Below, piece by piece: positions 1 through 10,231 of a stretch of 64,000 nt of DNA. Source of the DNA: Symsagittifera roscoffensis (taxonomy: Eukaryota > Xenacoelomorpha > Acoela > Convolutidae); assembly GCF_963678635.1 (NCBI RefSeq), contig NC_087066.1, positions 64,858,282 through 64,922,281 on the forward strand, given 5' to 3'. Numbering within the stretch: position 1 is the stretch's first letter; the number at the start of each line of letters is the position of its first letter. A model generated the notes under the pieces. That model was not told the DNA's origin. It did no database searches and saw only the letters and a list, made by a program, of their open reading frames with translations. Made by a program: the position numbers and the translations under genes.

Positions 1-796
1 CTTTCTTCGGAAGTCGGAACATTTATTCATTTAACTAACTTCGAACTACATCTGAGCTTGGAGCACATTCGATAATTATTTGGAAAGCCTTGTTTTGAGT
101 GTGTTGTGCAATTTGAGACAATCCAAGAAAATTTATAAGTTGTCCTAAATCTGAAAATCATCGATTCTTCATTAGTTTGTTGTAAAGTTTTCAAACATAT
201 CATCAAAACTCGGGATTAAAATTTTTAGGACTTATGGCCAATTTTTAACTGAAACTTCAAACACTCCTTCATTTGAATTTGTGTTCAATTGAAAAGAACC
301 GGAACTTAAAAAAAAAATTTAAAATATTGAAAGTATATAAAGTTTATAGAAATAAATATAGCAGCCTAGCTTCGCAGAATTAGTCGTTTTTTAACCTAAA
401 GAACTTATAATTGAAAAAGAGGTTGCTGCATCTTGGAAGTGGAAGTTTTTCTCTACCTTTTTTAAATCAAATTTTGCATTTGTAAGCTTTCGACCAGTAT
501 TTACTGAAAATCAACCAGACTCATTTTGCTGATTCCCAAAAATCAAAGTGGTCGTGAGCTCTACAAAAAGGCATTCTGGGATTTTTTGTGAGATTCGAAC
601 TTCGCTCAAAATTTGTGTGTTTTTTCAAAATATTGCTTTTCCGAATAATTAATAACATCTCTGTTAAAAAAAACGGTATATAACTTTTCTTTTGAAATAA
701 GCTCGATTCCTTCATACATGAATGTAGAGCTATATAACAAGAATACAGCTTTCCAAATACCTTTTTTATTAAGCAGTATTTTTGAACTAATTTTAG
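1..796. other. upstream intronic/intergenic DNA, no gene recognised
   Basis: AT-rich sequence with short open frames only. No coding exon could be supported. It is probably intron upstream of the exon at 797, because that exon opens in phase 1 after a TTTTAG acceptor and so needs an earlier exon outside or hidden in this stretch. Confidence 0.4.
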
Positions 797-1039
797 ACGG
801 CCTCAACCGATCAACTATCAACGTGACCGTGTGTGACTTCGACTCGTACGGAAATTGTGAAAAATGTCAAGATGTCATGACTTCGAATGTGAAGAGAGGT
901 CAGTGGATCTACGTCAGGTGTGATAAAGAGGGGAAGACTGTTGAGGTGGAAATACACGGGGAAGAGCTGGTCTCTGGCACGGAAACGCAGTCGGGATTGG
1001 ACATAGCTCTTTGCGAAATCGATCTGTTCGGTGTCCATC
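797..1039 (+). CDS. exon of modular extracellular gene: C-terminal half of an F-type lectin-like (fucolectin/discoidin-type) domain
   Basis: This internal exon encodes about 80 residues of a secreted or cell-surface adhesion protein. Translation in phase 1 gives NRSTINVTVCDFDSYGNCEKC early and ends in LDIALCEIDLFGVH. That ending resembles the final strand of F-type lectin (eel fucolectin/tachylectin-4) domains, which close with a similar LxLCEVEVFG strand after a cysteine-bearing strand (here YVRCDKEGKTVEVEI). N-glycosylation sequons (NRS, NVT) are present. The acceptor is ATTTTAG at 791-796. I chose the donor GTGAGA at 1040 because the same FG-plus-phase-1 boundary recurs at 6591. It joins in frame (C plus TT) to the exon at 5853. 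The matching N-terminal half-domain exon was not found and is probably upstream of the window. The family assignment rests on motif recall, not a search. Confidence 0.68.
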
Positions 1040-1180
1040 GTGAGACTATAAATCATTTCTTTTCTTAATCTACAAAATTTGATCCACCGTGAGCTGCAAA
1101 AACTCAGCCAAATATTTTAAAAATCAATTTTCTCAGTCTATACCTTCAATTAGTTAGGAAATGCATCGAATGGAATTATT

Positions 1181-1662
1181 GTTCCGACTTCGATACGAAA
1201 GTAACGGAATATTTGACTATTTTTGAGTCAAATTAAATGTAATAGAACAAAATGATTTTTTTATTTTAAATTTTTTGTGAAGTTCATCCCCGCACACGCC
1301 ATATAAAGTACAAAGTAATAGATTTTGTTCCTAGTAAAATATTAATTATGGCAAATACGCTTCTTCAACCAATTTGGAACGATTTCTGAGACGAATTAAA
1401 TCTCTGCTTTCACGTTAAAAGCGCAAATTATATCCCGCGTTAATTGTCCCAAATTGGCAAAAAAAGGGCAGCCTTTAAACCCCCATAATTTAAAAAAAAA
1501 GATCACAGGTAAATATCTTTTCAATTTTAAGCTAAGGATAACAATTCTTTTTAAAAAATCCTGTCAAAAATGGCTAGTTAAAAAGTCGAAAATCTTTGTC
1601 TGAAGAAAAGAAACCCACCCCGAGCACACATTTTCCGTTACTTTCGCTACGAAAGTCGGAAC
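1181..1662 (-). repeat. Helentron-like non-autonomous repeat, left arm of an inverted pair
   Basis: The reverse complement begins with the family 5' terminus GTTCCGAC plus the hairpin ACTTTCG..CGAAAGT (here at 1634-1662) and continues through the conserved body (ACTAGCC, CCTGTGATC, GGGACAATTAACGCG, TGGCGTGTG). Instead of the normal 3' hairpin end, the other side (1181-1215) carries a second, inverted copy of the 5' terminus, so this copy has 5'-type ends on both sides. Confidence 0.75.
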
Positions 1663-1880
1663 AAAAGAAGTTTTTTGAGATAGTTGATAGTTAGTTTCAT
1701 GATTCTTATACGATCCACTAGTGTCCGAGTTTTTAATAGCGGTGAGTATGCGGCGGATCATAACAGTTGATCGATTCAGTATTGAGTTTTCGGGCGAAGT
1801 AGCGTTTTTTCCTAATTTTTTGTTGTGAGGAAGTGTGTTTCGGTTAAGTGATTTAGAATGATATTGGTGAGTTTATTATT
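1663..1880. repeat. core of composite fold-back element (copy 1)
   Basis: About 218 bp lie between the two inverted arms. The sequence matches the reverse complement of the core at 11357-11570 over almost its whole length, with shared blocks such as GATAGTTAGTTTC, TAGTGTCCGAGT, GCGGTGAGT and TATTGAGTTTTCGGGCGAA. A short frame reads through it, but there is no evidence of coding. Confidence 0.75.
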
Positions 1881-2287
1881 GTTCCGACTTTCGATACAAA
1901 ATTAACGAAATATTTGAGCTCGGGTGGATTTTTTTTTCTTCGGACAAGTTTCAACTTTTTGACTTGTTTGGGACAAATATCGCGCGATATAATTCGCGCT
2001 ATTAACACGTAAGCGGAGACTTAATCTGTCCTTGAAATTGATCCAAATTGGTTGAAAGAAACTTATTTGCCATATATGATTTGTTGCAAAGAGCGAAATC
2101 TATTTTTTTGTACTTTATATGGCGTGTGGGGAGATGATTTTTATAAACAAAACTATAAGTTTTAGGTTTTTTTTTGTTTTATTTCATCACATTTATTTTT
2201 TTTAATGCTATTTATGTTATTACTGCTCCATAAACCCTAATAGGCATCGGAACATTCAGGGCTTCGCCGCCATACGAGCAGTCTTGT
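1881..2287 (+). repeat. Helentron-like non-autonomous repeat, internally deleted, right arm of inverted pair
   Basis: It starts GTTCCGACTTTCGATAC and ends with the offset inverted terminus, the hairpin remnant GGGCTTCGCC and GAGCAGTCTTGT. About 150 bp of the body between the TTTTTGACT motif and TTTGGGACAA are missing relative to full copies. Confidence 0.8.
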
Positions 2288-2538
2288 ATTAATATATACT
2301 AGAAGCAGTCTTTAAGCTAGCGCGAACAAATGTAGAACCCAGCGGCAACGTGGAATTCAGAGACAATTGATTTAGCATATTAATTTTGTGTTCCGAATTT
2401 GCAGCGAATTTCATTGAACGTCACTGCTTTCCAGCATGTGTCAGTGGATTCCAGATTCATTACGCTATTTTTTTCGCTGATTTCCTGACTTTTTAATTGG
2501 TTCTGCAACTTTTCATTGCATTCGACAAACACATTTTT

Positions 2539-3060
2539 GTTCTGACTTCCGTAAAAAAAGTAACGGAAAATTTGTTCTCGTGGTGATTTTTTTTTTCAGA
2601 CAAACTTCGACTTTTTAGCTAGCTATTTTTGAAAGGATTTTTTTATATCATTAGAAAAGTAGTGTTGTCTTGAGCTTAAATTTGAAAAAAAAATTCACCT
2701 GTGATTATTTTTCGTAAAGTTATGGGGGTTTAAAGATTGACATTTTGGCCAATTTGGGACAATTAACGCGCGATATGTTTCTCGCTATTTAAGCGTAAGC
2801 GGAGATTTAATCCGTGTTAGAAATCGTTCCAAATTGGTTGACGGAAGCTTACTTGCCATTATTGGTTTGCTAAAAGGAGCGAAATCCATTGTTTTGTACT
2901 TTATATTGCGTGTGATGATTTTCATAAAAAAGTTGAAATTTTAGAAAAAAAATTTCTTTTTATTTTTTAACATTTAATTTTTGTAAGGTTAAAACTGCTC
3001 CATAAACCTTAAAAAGCAGTCGGAACATTCAGGGCTTCGCCCTGATACGAGCAGTCTTGT
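2539..3060 (+). repeat. Helentron-like non-autonomous repeat, near full length
   Basis: A 522-bp copy from GTTCTGACTTCCG to AGGGCTTCGCCCTGATACGAGCAGTCTTGT. It holds the central palindrome region (GGGACAATTAACGCGCGATAT), the GGAGCGAAATCC block, the TACTGCTCCATAAACC block and the subterminal GTCGGAAC. Confidence 0.85.
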
Positions 3061-3799
3061 TTATTTAAAAAATCAAATTTCAAAACTCAGGACCCAAACG
3101 CTATTACGCTGTCTTTTGAGTTGTCTATGTTTAAAGATCTGTCTATGCTTGAAGATTTGCAGAAAAGGCTTAAAAAACAGTCTAAACTTCTCATCGAATG
3201 TATCAGCCGCACAAGTTTATATTTCTCATCCCAAAACAGCTTGTCGAATTCAAAATCCGCTGGCAAGTTTTGGAATCCAGCCGCAAGAACCATCAAATGC
3301 CAATAGAATTCAGCAATTTTTTCTGGAATTCGGGTTCAATGGCCAAAACAAGTTTCACTGGATTCCACAAGAAAAAAGGGTGCTCCGAACTATAAAATAA
3401 AATAAAACCATCGAGTCCTGCTACTTGAACTTATATTATGTTTTCAAGCAATGAGTTGTTTTACGTGTGCAGCTTCTTGGGATACCTCAATTGAACTTGT
3501 AATATTGTCGCGATGAACAGCCAAAGTTTGAGAAACGAAGATTTTGTAAAAATTGGACGACAAAGTACTAAACCTTAGTATACTTGATCTCCCGGCAAAA
3601 ATAGTTGAAAAACCTCAAAAAAAGGTATCTAAAAACATTTGCTTTTATGCCAAGATTTCATTTTGCGAATGACATGGTCGAGGTTTCGAAATTTTTTAAA
3701 TAGGTCGGTCATAGTTCAACTGTGCATGGCAGGAAAAACTTTCAAAAAACCGAGATGATAGAGGTATATTGTCAATAGGGTTTATTAACTCAAATACTT

Positions 3800-5486
3800 T
3801 AATTAATGTGTTTTTTTTTTAATTTCTGACGATCCAGATGACACTATTGTATCTATTAGATCTTTCTTTTTATTAATGGAAATACTTTGTTCCGTTGAGG
3901 AGTTGATTTTTTGGTTCCTAATTAAGTATTGTTTTTATACACGAGGAATATGGTATGGGTTTAAATGTCTCGTTTCCTGTAAAATTGACTTCATACTGGT
4001 TGTTTTGACATTCTAAACAAAATGAAAATTGTTCTAGGTGATTAATCTGCTTGTTGTTGGTGTCATTTTTAACTGCTTATTTGCTTGCTGATATCTCATC
4101 TTTTGCACAAAAAAAAACAATTTGGTGGTCTTTTTACGGTTGTTTTTCTTTTAAGTAAATCTGGTGGCGTTTTCTACTAAGTAAATCTGGTAAAGCAAGA
4201 TTTTTACCTGCTGTCTAAACTGTAAGTAGGTTTGCAAATTTCATTAAAGTTAAATGAATTCTTGAGTTAGTCTTGGATCTTGTATAAGGGTTGGAGTGTG
4301 AATCGAAGTTTGAGGTCGTTAGACACTAGTTTCAAGAGGTGTGGGTGAAATTATTCAATATTCCAATGCAAGCCTTGACGATCTAAGTTTTAAATAAAAA
4401 CAAAATTACAGTTGTGAATGAAAGTTTAGGATTTGTGTTTTAAGTTAAGGTTTTAAGATCCAAGGGTAGCCCCTGATTGAAGGTTAAGGTTAAAGATTGA
4501 AGTTTAAGGGCAGCCCCTGATAAAATTAAGGTTTTAAGATAAACAAGGATAGTCCTTGAGAATATTCAATTGAAACTTTATGGATTAAAAAATGGTCAAA
4601 GATCCAAGAAAGGTTTTGATGATCCTGAATTAAATTTAAGTTAATCGTTTCAAATCTGTTGTTTGTGTTAGATGAAGAAGTCTAATAACAGAGAAGGTCC
4701 TCGAGAAGCAAGGAATCAAAAAACTTATTTAAAAATAACCATAAACTGTTTTTACTAACTAGTTTTCTTTTTTGTAAATTCAACATACAAAAATCCTTGA
4801 GAATATTCAATTGAAACTTTATGGATTAAAAAATGATCAAATATCCAAGAAAGGTTTTGATGATCCTGAATTAAATTTAAGTTAATCGTTTCAAATCTGT
4901 TGTTTGTGTTAGATGAAGAAGACTAATAACAGAGAAGGTCCTCGAGAAGCAAGGAATCAAAAAACTTATTCAAAAATAACCATAAACTGTTTTTACTAAC
5001 TAGTTTTTTTTTGTAAATTCAACATAGATTTAATTTTTAAAAGTTTTTACAAAAGTTCTGCTGATATCAAGGTTTTGAGGTAGTTGGAAAACTTGTCGTC
5101 GACGAGGTTTTTGTTTATAAAACAAATGGTAGATTGTATTTAAATTTACTGCTTTATATAGAAATTTAAAGCTCTATTTTTACCGTTCAATTTAATGAGT
5201 AGAATTTTACTGCATAAATAGTCTTGTAGGTAAACAATCCTTGTAGCCTGCTTTTTTGTGTCATGATGAAGAGGTTCGATTTCTTGCCCTGGATGTGACC
5301 TGGCTTCAGCATTAATAATGGCTGGATTTGATTCGACTTAGTGAGACGTGGAAAAAAGCTAATATTATTTTCGATTTGGTTAATCATTTTGTTACTTTTT
5401 TCTAATCTAATTTGTCTGTTCTATGTTTGTCTTTTCTTAATCCAAATTAGTATAGGTCTGCTCGAAACTCGTTTGGTCACACCAGA
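3800..5486 (-). mobile_element. 5' leader/internal fragment of LTR retrotransposon (same family as 21928-27698)
   Basis: On the minus strand this follows the LTR at 5487-5835. Immediately inside the LTR is TCTGGTGTGACC, the same primer-binding-site-like sequence as at 22306. Further in, motifs resembling GGATCATCAAGG..CTTGGATC and AATTTAACTTAATTC recur as in 22980-23230 of the other element. It contains a 241-bp tandem duplication (4554-5035). No gag or pol frame survives, and no second LTR was found at the far side, so the inner limit is approximate. Confidence 0.6.
4554..5035. repeat. tandem duplication, ~241-bp unit, two copies
   Basis: The block beginning CCTTGAGAATATTCAATTG at 4554 is repeated almost identically at 4795, running to ACTAACTAGTTTT near 4765 and 5005. 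Only a few substitutions separate the copies, so the duplication is recent. Confidence 0.85.
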
Positions 5487-5835
5487 CAAAACTAAGTCCG
5501 GGTGGCTTTCTCATAGAGTAATTTCGGATACGCTACGCCATCTGTTCGTCACGCTATCTCATTTTCAGCCGGATAGATTGATCTTGATCTTTCTCATTTT
5601 TCCTAGTCTCAATAGATCAGTATATAGTGTTATTCTTGCGAGGTTAGAGGAGACGAAGAGCAACTGTTTGCTGAGTTAATTTTTTTTCTTGCTGAAACTA
5701 TAAATAGTTTCAGCCTTACAAATTATTTTAAGATTCAGTTTATGAATCATGATTGGTTACTCTAAGTATTTTACGGTGATAGTTATCCAGAATATAAGTG
5801 GATATGTTATAAATACTTGTTTCAAACTGGTTCCA
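5487..5835 (-). repeat. LTR of retrotransposon abutting a host splice acceptor
   Basis: The reverse complement starts TGGAACCAGTTTGAA, as the LTRs at 21928 and 27319 start TGGAACCAGAT. It carries a palindromic TATA region (GAAACTATAAATAGTTTC, compare GAAACTACTTGTAGTTTC) and a downstream block matching CCGGCTGAAAATGAGATAGCGTGACGAACAGA. The LTR edge lies 17 bp upstream of the splice acceptor of the exon at 5853. Confidence 0.72.
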
Positions 5836-5852
5836 TTTGTTTTGTTCTGTAG

Positions 5853-6092
5853 TTTCTCCAACCGGCAAAAAACGACTGCAGTCTTCTGCTACTGATTATT
5901 TCGGCTCAAATACCAACTGGGAGTCCGAAATATCCAACATAGGAGGAGAGGAAGCACAAAATCCACATTCATGTTTAGCAATGTCGAAATCGGCCAATAT
6001 GCCGACAAGCAACAACGCAGAGTTGAAACTGTCGTTCGATGAGCCGAAGTACGTGTCTCATGTAATGCTGCTGGCACCGAGTGCACCTACTG
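5853..6092 (+). CDS. exon: N-terminal half of an F-type lectin/discoidin-like domain
   Basis: Phase-1 exon of about 80 codons starting SPTGKKRLQSSATDYFGS and continuing through a cysteine-bearing strand (NPHSCLAM) to LKLSFDEPKYVSHVMLLAPS. This matches the usual opening of F-type lectin/F5-8-type C domains: an alpha-K-xx-QSS strand, a variable loop with an xxSC strand, then a strand leading to xVxxVxLxxP. It joins upstream to the exon at 797 (C plus TT) and downstream to 6367 (G plus AT), keeping one frame. The donor is ACTG/GTTAGA. The usual AVDGN and WWxVDLG signatures are not obvious, so the carbohydrate- or metal-binding residues of classic fucolectins may be absent. It belongs to an extracellular adhesion or matrix protein by inference. 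Confidence 0.7.
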
Positions 6093-6366
6093 GTTAGATG
6101 TCCTAGCTCTATCTAGACCTCCTAAACTACATTTATAATGACTTTTTTTTGCAAAATGTAACAAAGAAATAGTTGCAATTAATCTAGTTAACTTTTGAGT
6201 GTGTGGATTTTAGGGGTGGGTTGCAAATTTTTCAAAAGGTGGACTTTCTGGCTCGATTTTTCTCCAATTTCTCCAATTACTTTTTCTTTCAATCCCAAAA
6301 CATTTGAAAAGGGCAATCGTAATAATTAGGGAGTCTTCTTAATACAAAACGCTTGTATCATTTCAG

Positions 6367-6591
6367 ATTTGAGCTCGTTTGCTGATCTCGAGGTGTATTA
6401 CTGCACTGAAGGTGATGTATGTACTTACTGTGGGTGTCCCGAAGACGCAACCAATTCTAACTTTTCTGTGATTGGCTGCGATGGCTTAACCTCTGCTAAG
6501 TATGTGAAAATTGCAGAACCCGTCCGAGAAGAGAGTAATGCAGTTCCTCCAACAGCTAGTACTTACGTTTGTGGAACCCTCATTTTCGGAC
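6367..6591 (+). CDS. exon: C-terminal half of the same F-type lectin-like domain
   Basis: Seventy-five codons in phase 1 read LSSFADLEVYYCTEGDVCTY near the start, then SAKYVKIAEP and finally YVCGTLIFGR. This is the same closing layout as the exon at 797 (cysteine-rich loop, KYVKI strand, YxCGxLxFG final strand). The TTTCAG acceptor ends at 6366 and the donor C/GTAAGA is at 6592. Together with 5853-6092 it builds one complete domain of about 155 residues, split by a phase-1 intron at the same relative site as implied for the first domain. The extra cysteines (CTYCGCPED) suggest disulfides and an oxidising, extracellular location. Confidence 0.7.
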
Positions 6592-6634
6592 GTAAGAAGA
6601 TCTTAATCTAATTATGCTGATGATCAGCTGAAAC

Positions 6635-7047
6635 CAGGGGCGGATCTAGGATTTTCTCGAGAGGGCGGATTTAAAAAAAAAATCGAAAATTTTTGTCGAT
6701 TTTTTAAGGTCAATCAAATTGATTTTCCGAGCTCTCCTAAAGCACTACAAAGACCCTGTTTTGGCCAAAATGTTTGTGCCGCAGGCAAAATTTTGAAAGA
6801 ACAAGCCGAAAAGCCGTTTTTTAGGCAGTTTTTGGAAAATTTTGATTAAAAAAAATCGCTGCACCGTTTAAATTATATTTTGATATATATTGGCGCCAAA
6901 GGCGCCTTTAGAAAATTTTTAGGGTCTGTCACTAAAAATGGTTATTTCAAAATAGTATAAAGGGGACCCTTTGGGTCGGCAGGGGGTCGAATCCCTGAGA
7001 AGAAAAAAGCGTCCAACCCCCCCCCCCCCCCCCATAAATCCGCCCTG
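6635..7047 (+). mobile_element. hAT-type MITE with 8-bp target site duplication
   Basis: A 413-bp non-autonomous element inside the intron between the exons at 6367 and 7191. The terminal inverted repeat is CAGGGGCGGATCTAGGATTT on the left and ATAAATCCGCCCTG on the right. It is flanked by perfect 8-bp duplications GCTGAAAC at 6627-6634 and 7048-7055, the hallmark of hAT insertion. Inside are a GCAGGCAAAATTTTG block and a long C run (about 7016-7033). Related pieces occur at 31.4-32.1, 40.86, 60.47 and 62.36 kb. Confidence 0.93.
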
Positions 7048-7190
7048 GCTGAAACATCTTATTTAATTGTTACTGAAACTAAAATGAGTGTTATAGGTGA
7101 AAATATCTAACTGAATTATCTTCTGTGCTTTTATTTTGTTTGCTTTGAATCATGATAAAAAATTTCTTTTTACCAAAATGATGTTTTCAG

Positions 7191-8471
7191 GTCACGTTGA
7201 ACCTCGAATTTTGGCCGCGAATGTTACCAAAATTACAAACACTTCAATTGACGTATCGTGGTTTCTCGACGCTCTTGCGTCGCAAAACGCTCTCGCTGCA
7301 ATAAATATTGGCAATCGGGATTCATTTTTTATGCCTTTTTCGGGAAACACTGAACACTTAACTACCCATTTTTTGGATCCTGGAACTCAGTACACCGTAG
7401 AGTTCTGGTCCCTGGATTCTGACTATCTAATATTCGATGTTTGGGCCATCACAGCTGAGACTAAAGTAGCCTGGCCTGAAACTTATGTCAACGACGTTAC
7501 CACGTCGTCCGTTAAAGGCAATGTGATGCTATACGGCTCGTACGAAAAGATTCAAATGACAATCAGTCCTCAGCCTTCTCGAATGACGTCAAACATGTTT
7601 GAATTAGACAAAATGATGGAATGGAGTTTCGCTCCGATCGACCCCGGAACAAGGTATGAAATAACCGCTGTAGTTTTCGGCCGAGGTAGCGAAAGAGAGA
7701 GTTCCACTGTCGAATTTGTGTCTCAATGCGCCGAGACTTTGCTTCTAAGAAAAAGCATACAGAGCTCTGCTTCTGTGGATTACGTACTTGGAACATTGGG
7801 CACCTGTGATAGTATAGTGTACACGGTTATCCAGCAAACCGAGACTGTTATCTTAAATGAAGAAGTACCGTTCGGAAAAGAAGTCAAGCTTCATTTTTCT
7901 GCCAATCTCGCTAACGGCGATGCATTCTTGTTCGTAACAGTAAAAGGTGAAAAAGATAGCTATGAGACGGTATACGAAATAAACAGAATTGGTTTTTTCA
8001 CTGGGTTTAAACTTGAGACAAACCTGCAGCTTGGTCTGATGCACTTAAGACCGTCTTTTGTCGGCCAGATTTCCAACTACACGATCAGCGGGTGGAATTA
8101 TTTTGCGAATGAGTATTATGATTTCAATAAAGATCCCGTGGATGATTACCAGGAAAAATATTGCGAGAACGCTGATTTTAATGACGTAGAAAATTGTGAC
8201 CCAAATGAGCCGTGTTTAATTGCAAACATTGCAGAAGGCTGTGACGTGTCCATAACTTTGAGGCCTTTCTATTTGGGAATGCCTGGAACCTGGTTCACTA
8301 AAATTACTTCTGTGCCCTACCGAAAACTTGAGTTTGGTTCCAAGACTATTAGAAAGTATCCTATCACTGGAACCGATGCGACTCAAAACATTACTGTCCA
8401 GATACAACTTCTTGGACTGATTGACGACATTGATCTAAACTTGTCTCCGAATCCTTCGGCCAATATCGCCG
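7191..8471 (+). CDS. large exon encoding tandem fibronectin type III-like modules
   Basis: This 1281-bp exon (427 codons, phase 1 at both ends) is the largest coding block of the window. It opens HVEPRILAANVTKITNTSID, a typical FN3 A/B strand with VSW, and continues PGTQYTVEFW, the conserved tyrosine-corner region. A second repeat has PGTRYEITAVVFGRGSE, and at least two more divergent beta-sandwich units follow (around 7735-7990 and 8000-8310), then the start of another at 8320. Cysteines cluster in one unit (YCENADFNDVENC..CLIAN..EGC), suggesting local disulfides. Acidic residues are common and NxS/T sequons recur. No membrane segment is visible. The base composition is clearly richer in GC than its introns. 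The most likely role is extracellular adhesion, a matrix protein or a receptor ectodomain. Confidence 0.75.
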
Positions 8472-8518
8472 GTTGGTTTTAGAAAATCACAAGGATTTGA
8501 TTTATTTATTTTCTTCAG

Positions 8519-8920
8519 GTTATTCAAGTGGTTTGCGTGTAGCAATAGTAGAAAAAGTGTTTTTAGGCTTAAAATTAGAAAAAAATATACAATTTTTGTG
8601 CATTTTATAAACCAGTGTCAAGTTTGAAAGAATGGAGAAATTTGGCATACGTTTTATTTTATGTATGAAATCCAAACTTGTTTGGATGTATGTAAAAACT
8701 CCACATGCTTGATTTCTTTTCACTCAGGAACTTAATGATGCCAATACTCACTTTGAAGATTATTTCTACGAGATTGGTGTTCTTCCAGAGATGGGTTTTT
8801 TATTCTTATGAGTTATGAGTTGCGTAAATTAAAATCGAGTCTGTTCCTTTCTTGGAAACAAATTAATGGGTGTGCATTATTTTCAGGCCTACGAAACTTG
8901 AGAACCCTCTTTATGTCTGA
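8519..8920 (+). CDS. candidate small exons continuing the FN3 region (unresolved)
   Basis: Three acceptor-like sites (TTCTTCAG at 8518, TTTCACTCAG at 8727, TTATTTTCAG at 8886) each precede short open stretches. The one at 8728 reads ELNDANTHFEDYFYEIGV, which looks like an FN3 F/G strand. The one at 8887 can read PTKLENPLYV. Reading phases do not all fit the phase-1 rule of this gene, so the real splice pattern is uncertain. I list the region because the FN3 unit started at 8320 must be completed somewhere before 9582. Confidence 0.3.
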
Positions 8921-9581
8921 TTATAAGACAAAAGAATATAGAAAAAAATTGTCTAATTATGAGACAAAAAGCAACTCCGTATCTCAAATGAATGACCTGG
9001 TCATTCTTCGGAAGATTTAGACCAGGATAGAACTTCTCATCCATTTTTTGGCTCACGCATCTCCTTAATTTTGTAAGGTAAATTGGGAGGAATTTTTTAT
9101 TCAAATTGATTTTTTTTTGGTTTTCTATTCATTTTGTTGTCCAATTTGCTTATTCTATTTTGACTTTCGAGTTTGTGTGAGTTCTAGTTTTTTGTTTAGA
9201 TCTTTTCATCACACCACACAGAAAAAACCACATTAATTTAAAAAAATGTACTTTGCAAAGTAATCGGCTGTCCTTGTTTTATTGTAAATTTTCTTCAATT
9301 TTTTGAAGACTCTTTTGAAACTTTTTAGAAAGAAATTAGTTACTCCTAGAATTGAAATATTCCAATGAACAATTCTCTGATAGTATTTTATTTGTTTTTA
9401 ATGTTTTCCAATAAGCTTTTGAAGAAAAAAAAGAGGAAAAGTTGATTTTCAAAATGAACAAAAAACTGAAAAACGGCTGAAAAATGATTTTGAAACACGT
9501 CAACTTTTTTTGAAGGTCCGCAGCCCTGCAGCCTTTTTTATGATTACAAAACGTTTGTTCGGAGTGCCAAAATGTTTCCAG

Positions 9582-9767
9582 GGTCACGGGGATGTAGCAG
9601 GAGTAGTGGTTTATGTTACTTGGACTGGACTGGGAAAGCTGATTTCAATCTCTATACCTTATCAGTGTATGCATCCAACCGATTCGGCCAATCGGTCAGC
9701 GAGAGCGTCAACTTCTTCTTCGAGTGGCCCGTTGTCACTTTTAGGAACCTTAGTTGCAACGCCGTAG
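9582..9767 (+). CDS. exon with C-terminal half of an FN3 module
   Basis: A 186-bp exon, phase 1 at both ends: TTTCCAG acceptor at 9581 and GTAG/GTTAGT donor at 9768. It reads LDWTGKADFNLYTLSVYASN followed by RFGQSVSESVNFFFEW, an almost textbook FN3 ending (Y-x-L-x-V-x-A-x-N-x-x-G-x-S). The first 15 residues before LDWTG are less FN3-like and the acceptor choice is not certain. It joins to 21605 with G plus CG. Confidence 0.7.
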   Translation, partial: GHGDVAGVVVYVTWTGLGKLISISIPYQCMHPTDSANRSARASTSSSSGPLSLLGTLVATP

Positions 9768-10116
9768 GTTAGTTCAAGTGCAGTTCAAGTAAGTTCATCA
9801 TAGATTTACCTGGATGCGTCTACAGAAATCAATTTCAAGCACAAACAAAAACGACTAGCCATCTTTTGTTGTTATTTCATTTTACAATTTTACCGTATTT
9901 GCGTTCACAAATATTTTTAAATACAAAAACCCGAATCTTCAGATTAACGCGACTTTGCTGTATACCAAATTAGAATTAAATTAACAAAATTGATGTTTTT
10001 GTCCATTCAATTTTATTCATTATCTGGAACATTAAAATTAAAACTTCAGTTTTTCAAATCTACAAAAAATATAAACAACTAATGATTGGATGTGTGAAAC
10101 AAGTTTAAGAAGCAAA

Positions 10117-10231
10117 AAGTAGGCTGGTCATAAGCCAATCAGAATCAAATTAGGTAATTATTTCATACGTTTCTTTTCTTATCTCGTTTCTGATTGGCTA
10201 ACGGCGTGTCTACTGTATGACATGCCTACTT
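10117..10231. repeat. 115-bp palindromic MITE
   Basis: The ends are AAGTAGGC and GCCTACTT. The subterminal pair AGCCAATCAGAA and TTCTGATTGGCT (the latter near 10188-10200) also forms an inverted repeat. The element can fold into one long imperfect hairpin. No clear target duplication could be assigned. Confidence 0.7.

Larger units (their letters stand above)
1040..5852 (+). other. intron 1 of the modular gene, rich in transposable elements
   Basis: The 4.8-kb intron carries a pair of inverted Helentron-like repeats around a core (1181-2287), another repeat (2539-3060), an unassigned stretch (3061-3800) with two short overlapping reading frames of no recognisable family, and a minus-strand LTR-retrotransposon 5' end (about 3800-5835). 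The acceptor is TTGTTCTGTAG at 5852. Confidence 0.6.

Noticed and set aside
1564-1761. Short peptide similar to one at 11475-11657 (TAIxNSDTxGS..HETNYQLSQKTSFVP)
   Set aside because: The similarity comes from nearly identical repeat-core DNA. The frame runs into the Helentron-like terminus, with no sign of protein-level selection.
3116-3400. Two overlapping + frames of 61-94 residues
   Set aside because: Competing frames with similar openness, no family, no splice sites fitting the phase-1 gene. Could be old mobile DNA but not supportable as coding.
6980-7000. GGGTCGAATCCCT, tRNA T-arm/B-box-like sequence
   Set aside because: It lies inside the hAT MITE and no cloverleaf or A box can be folded around it.
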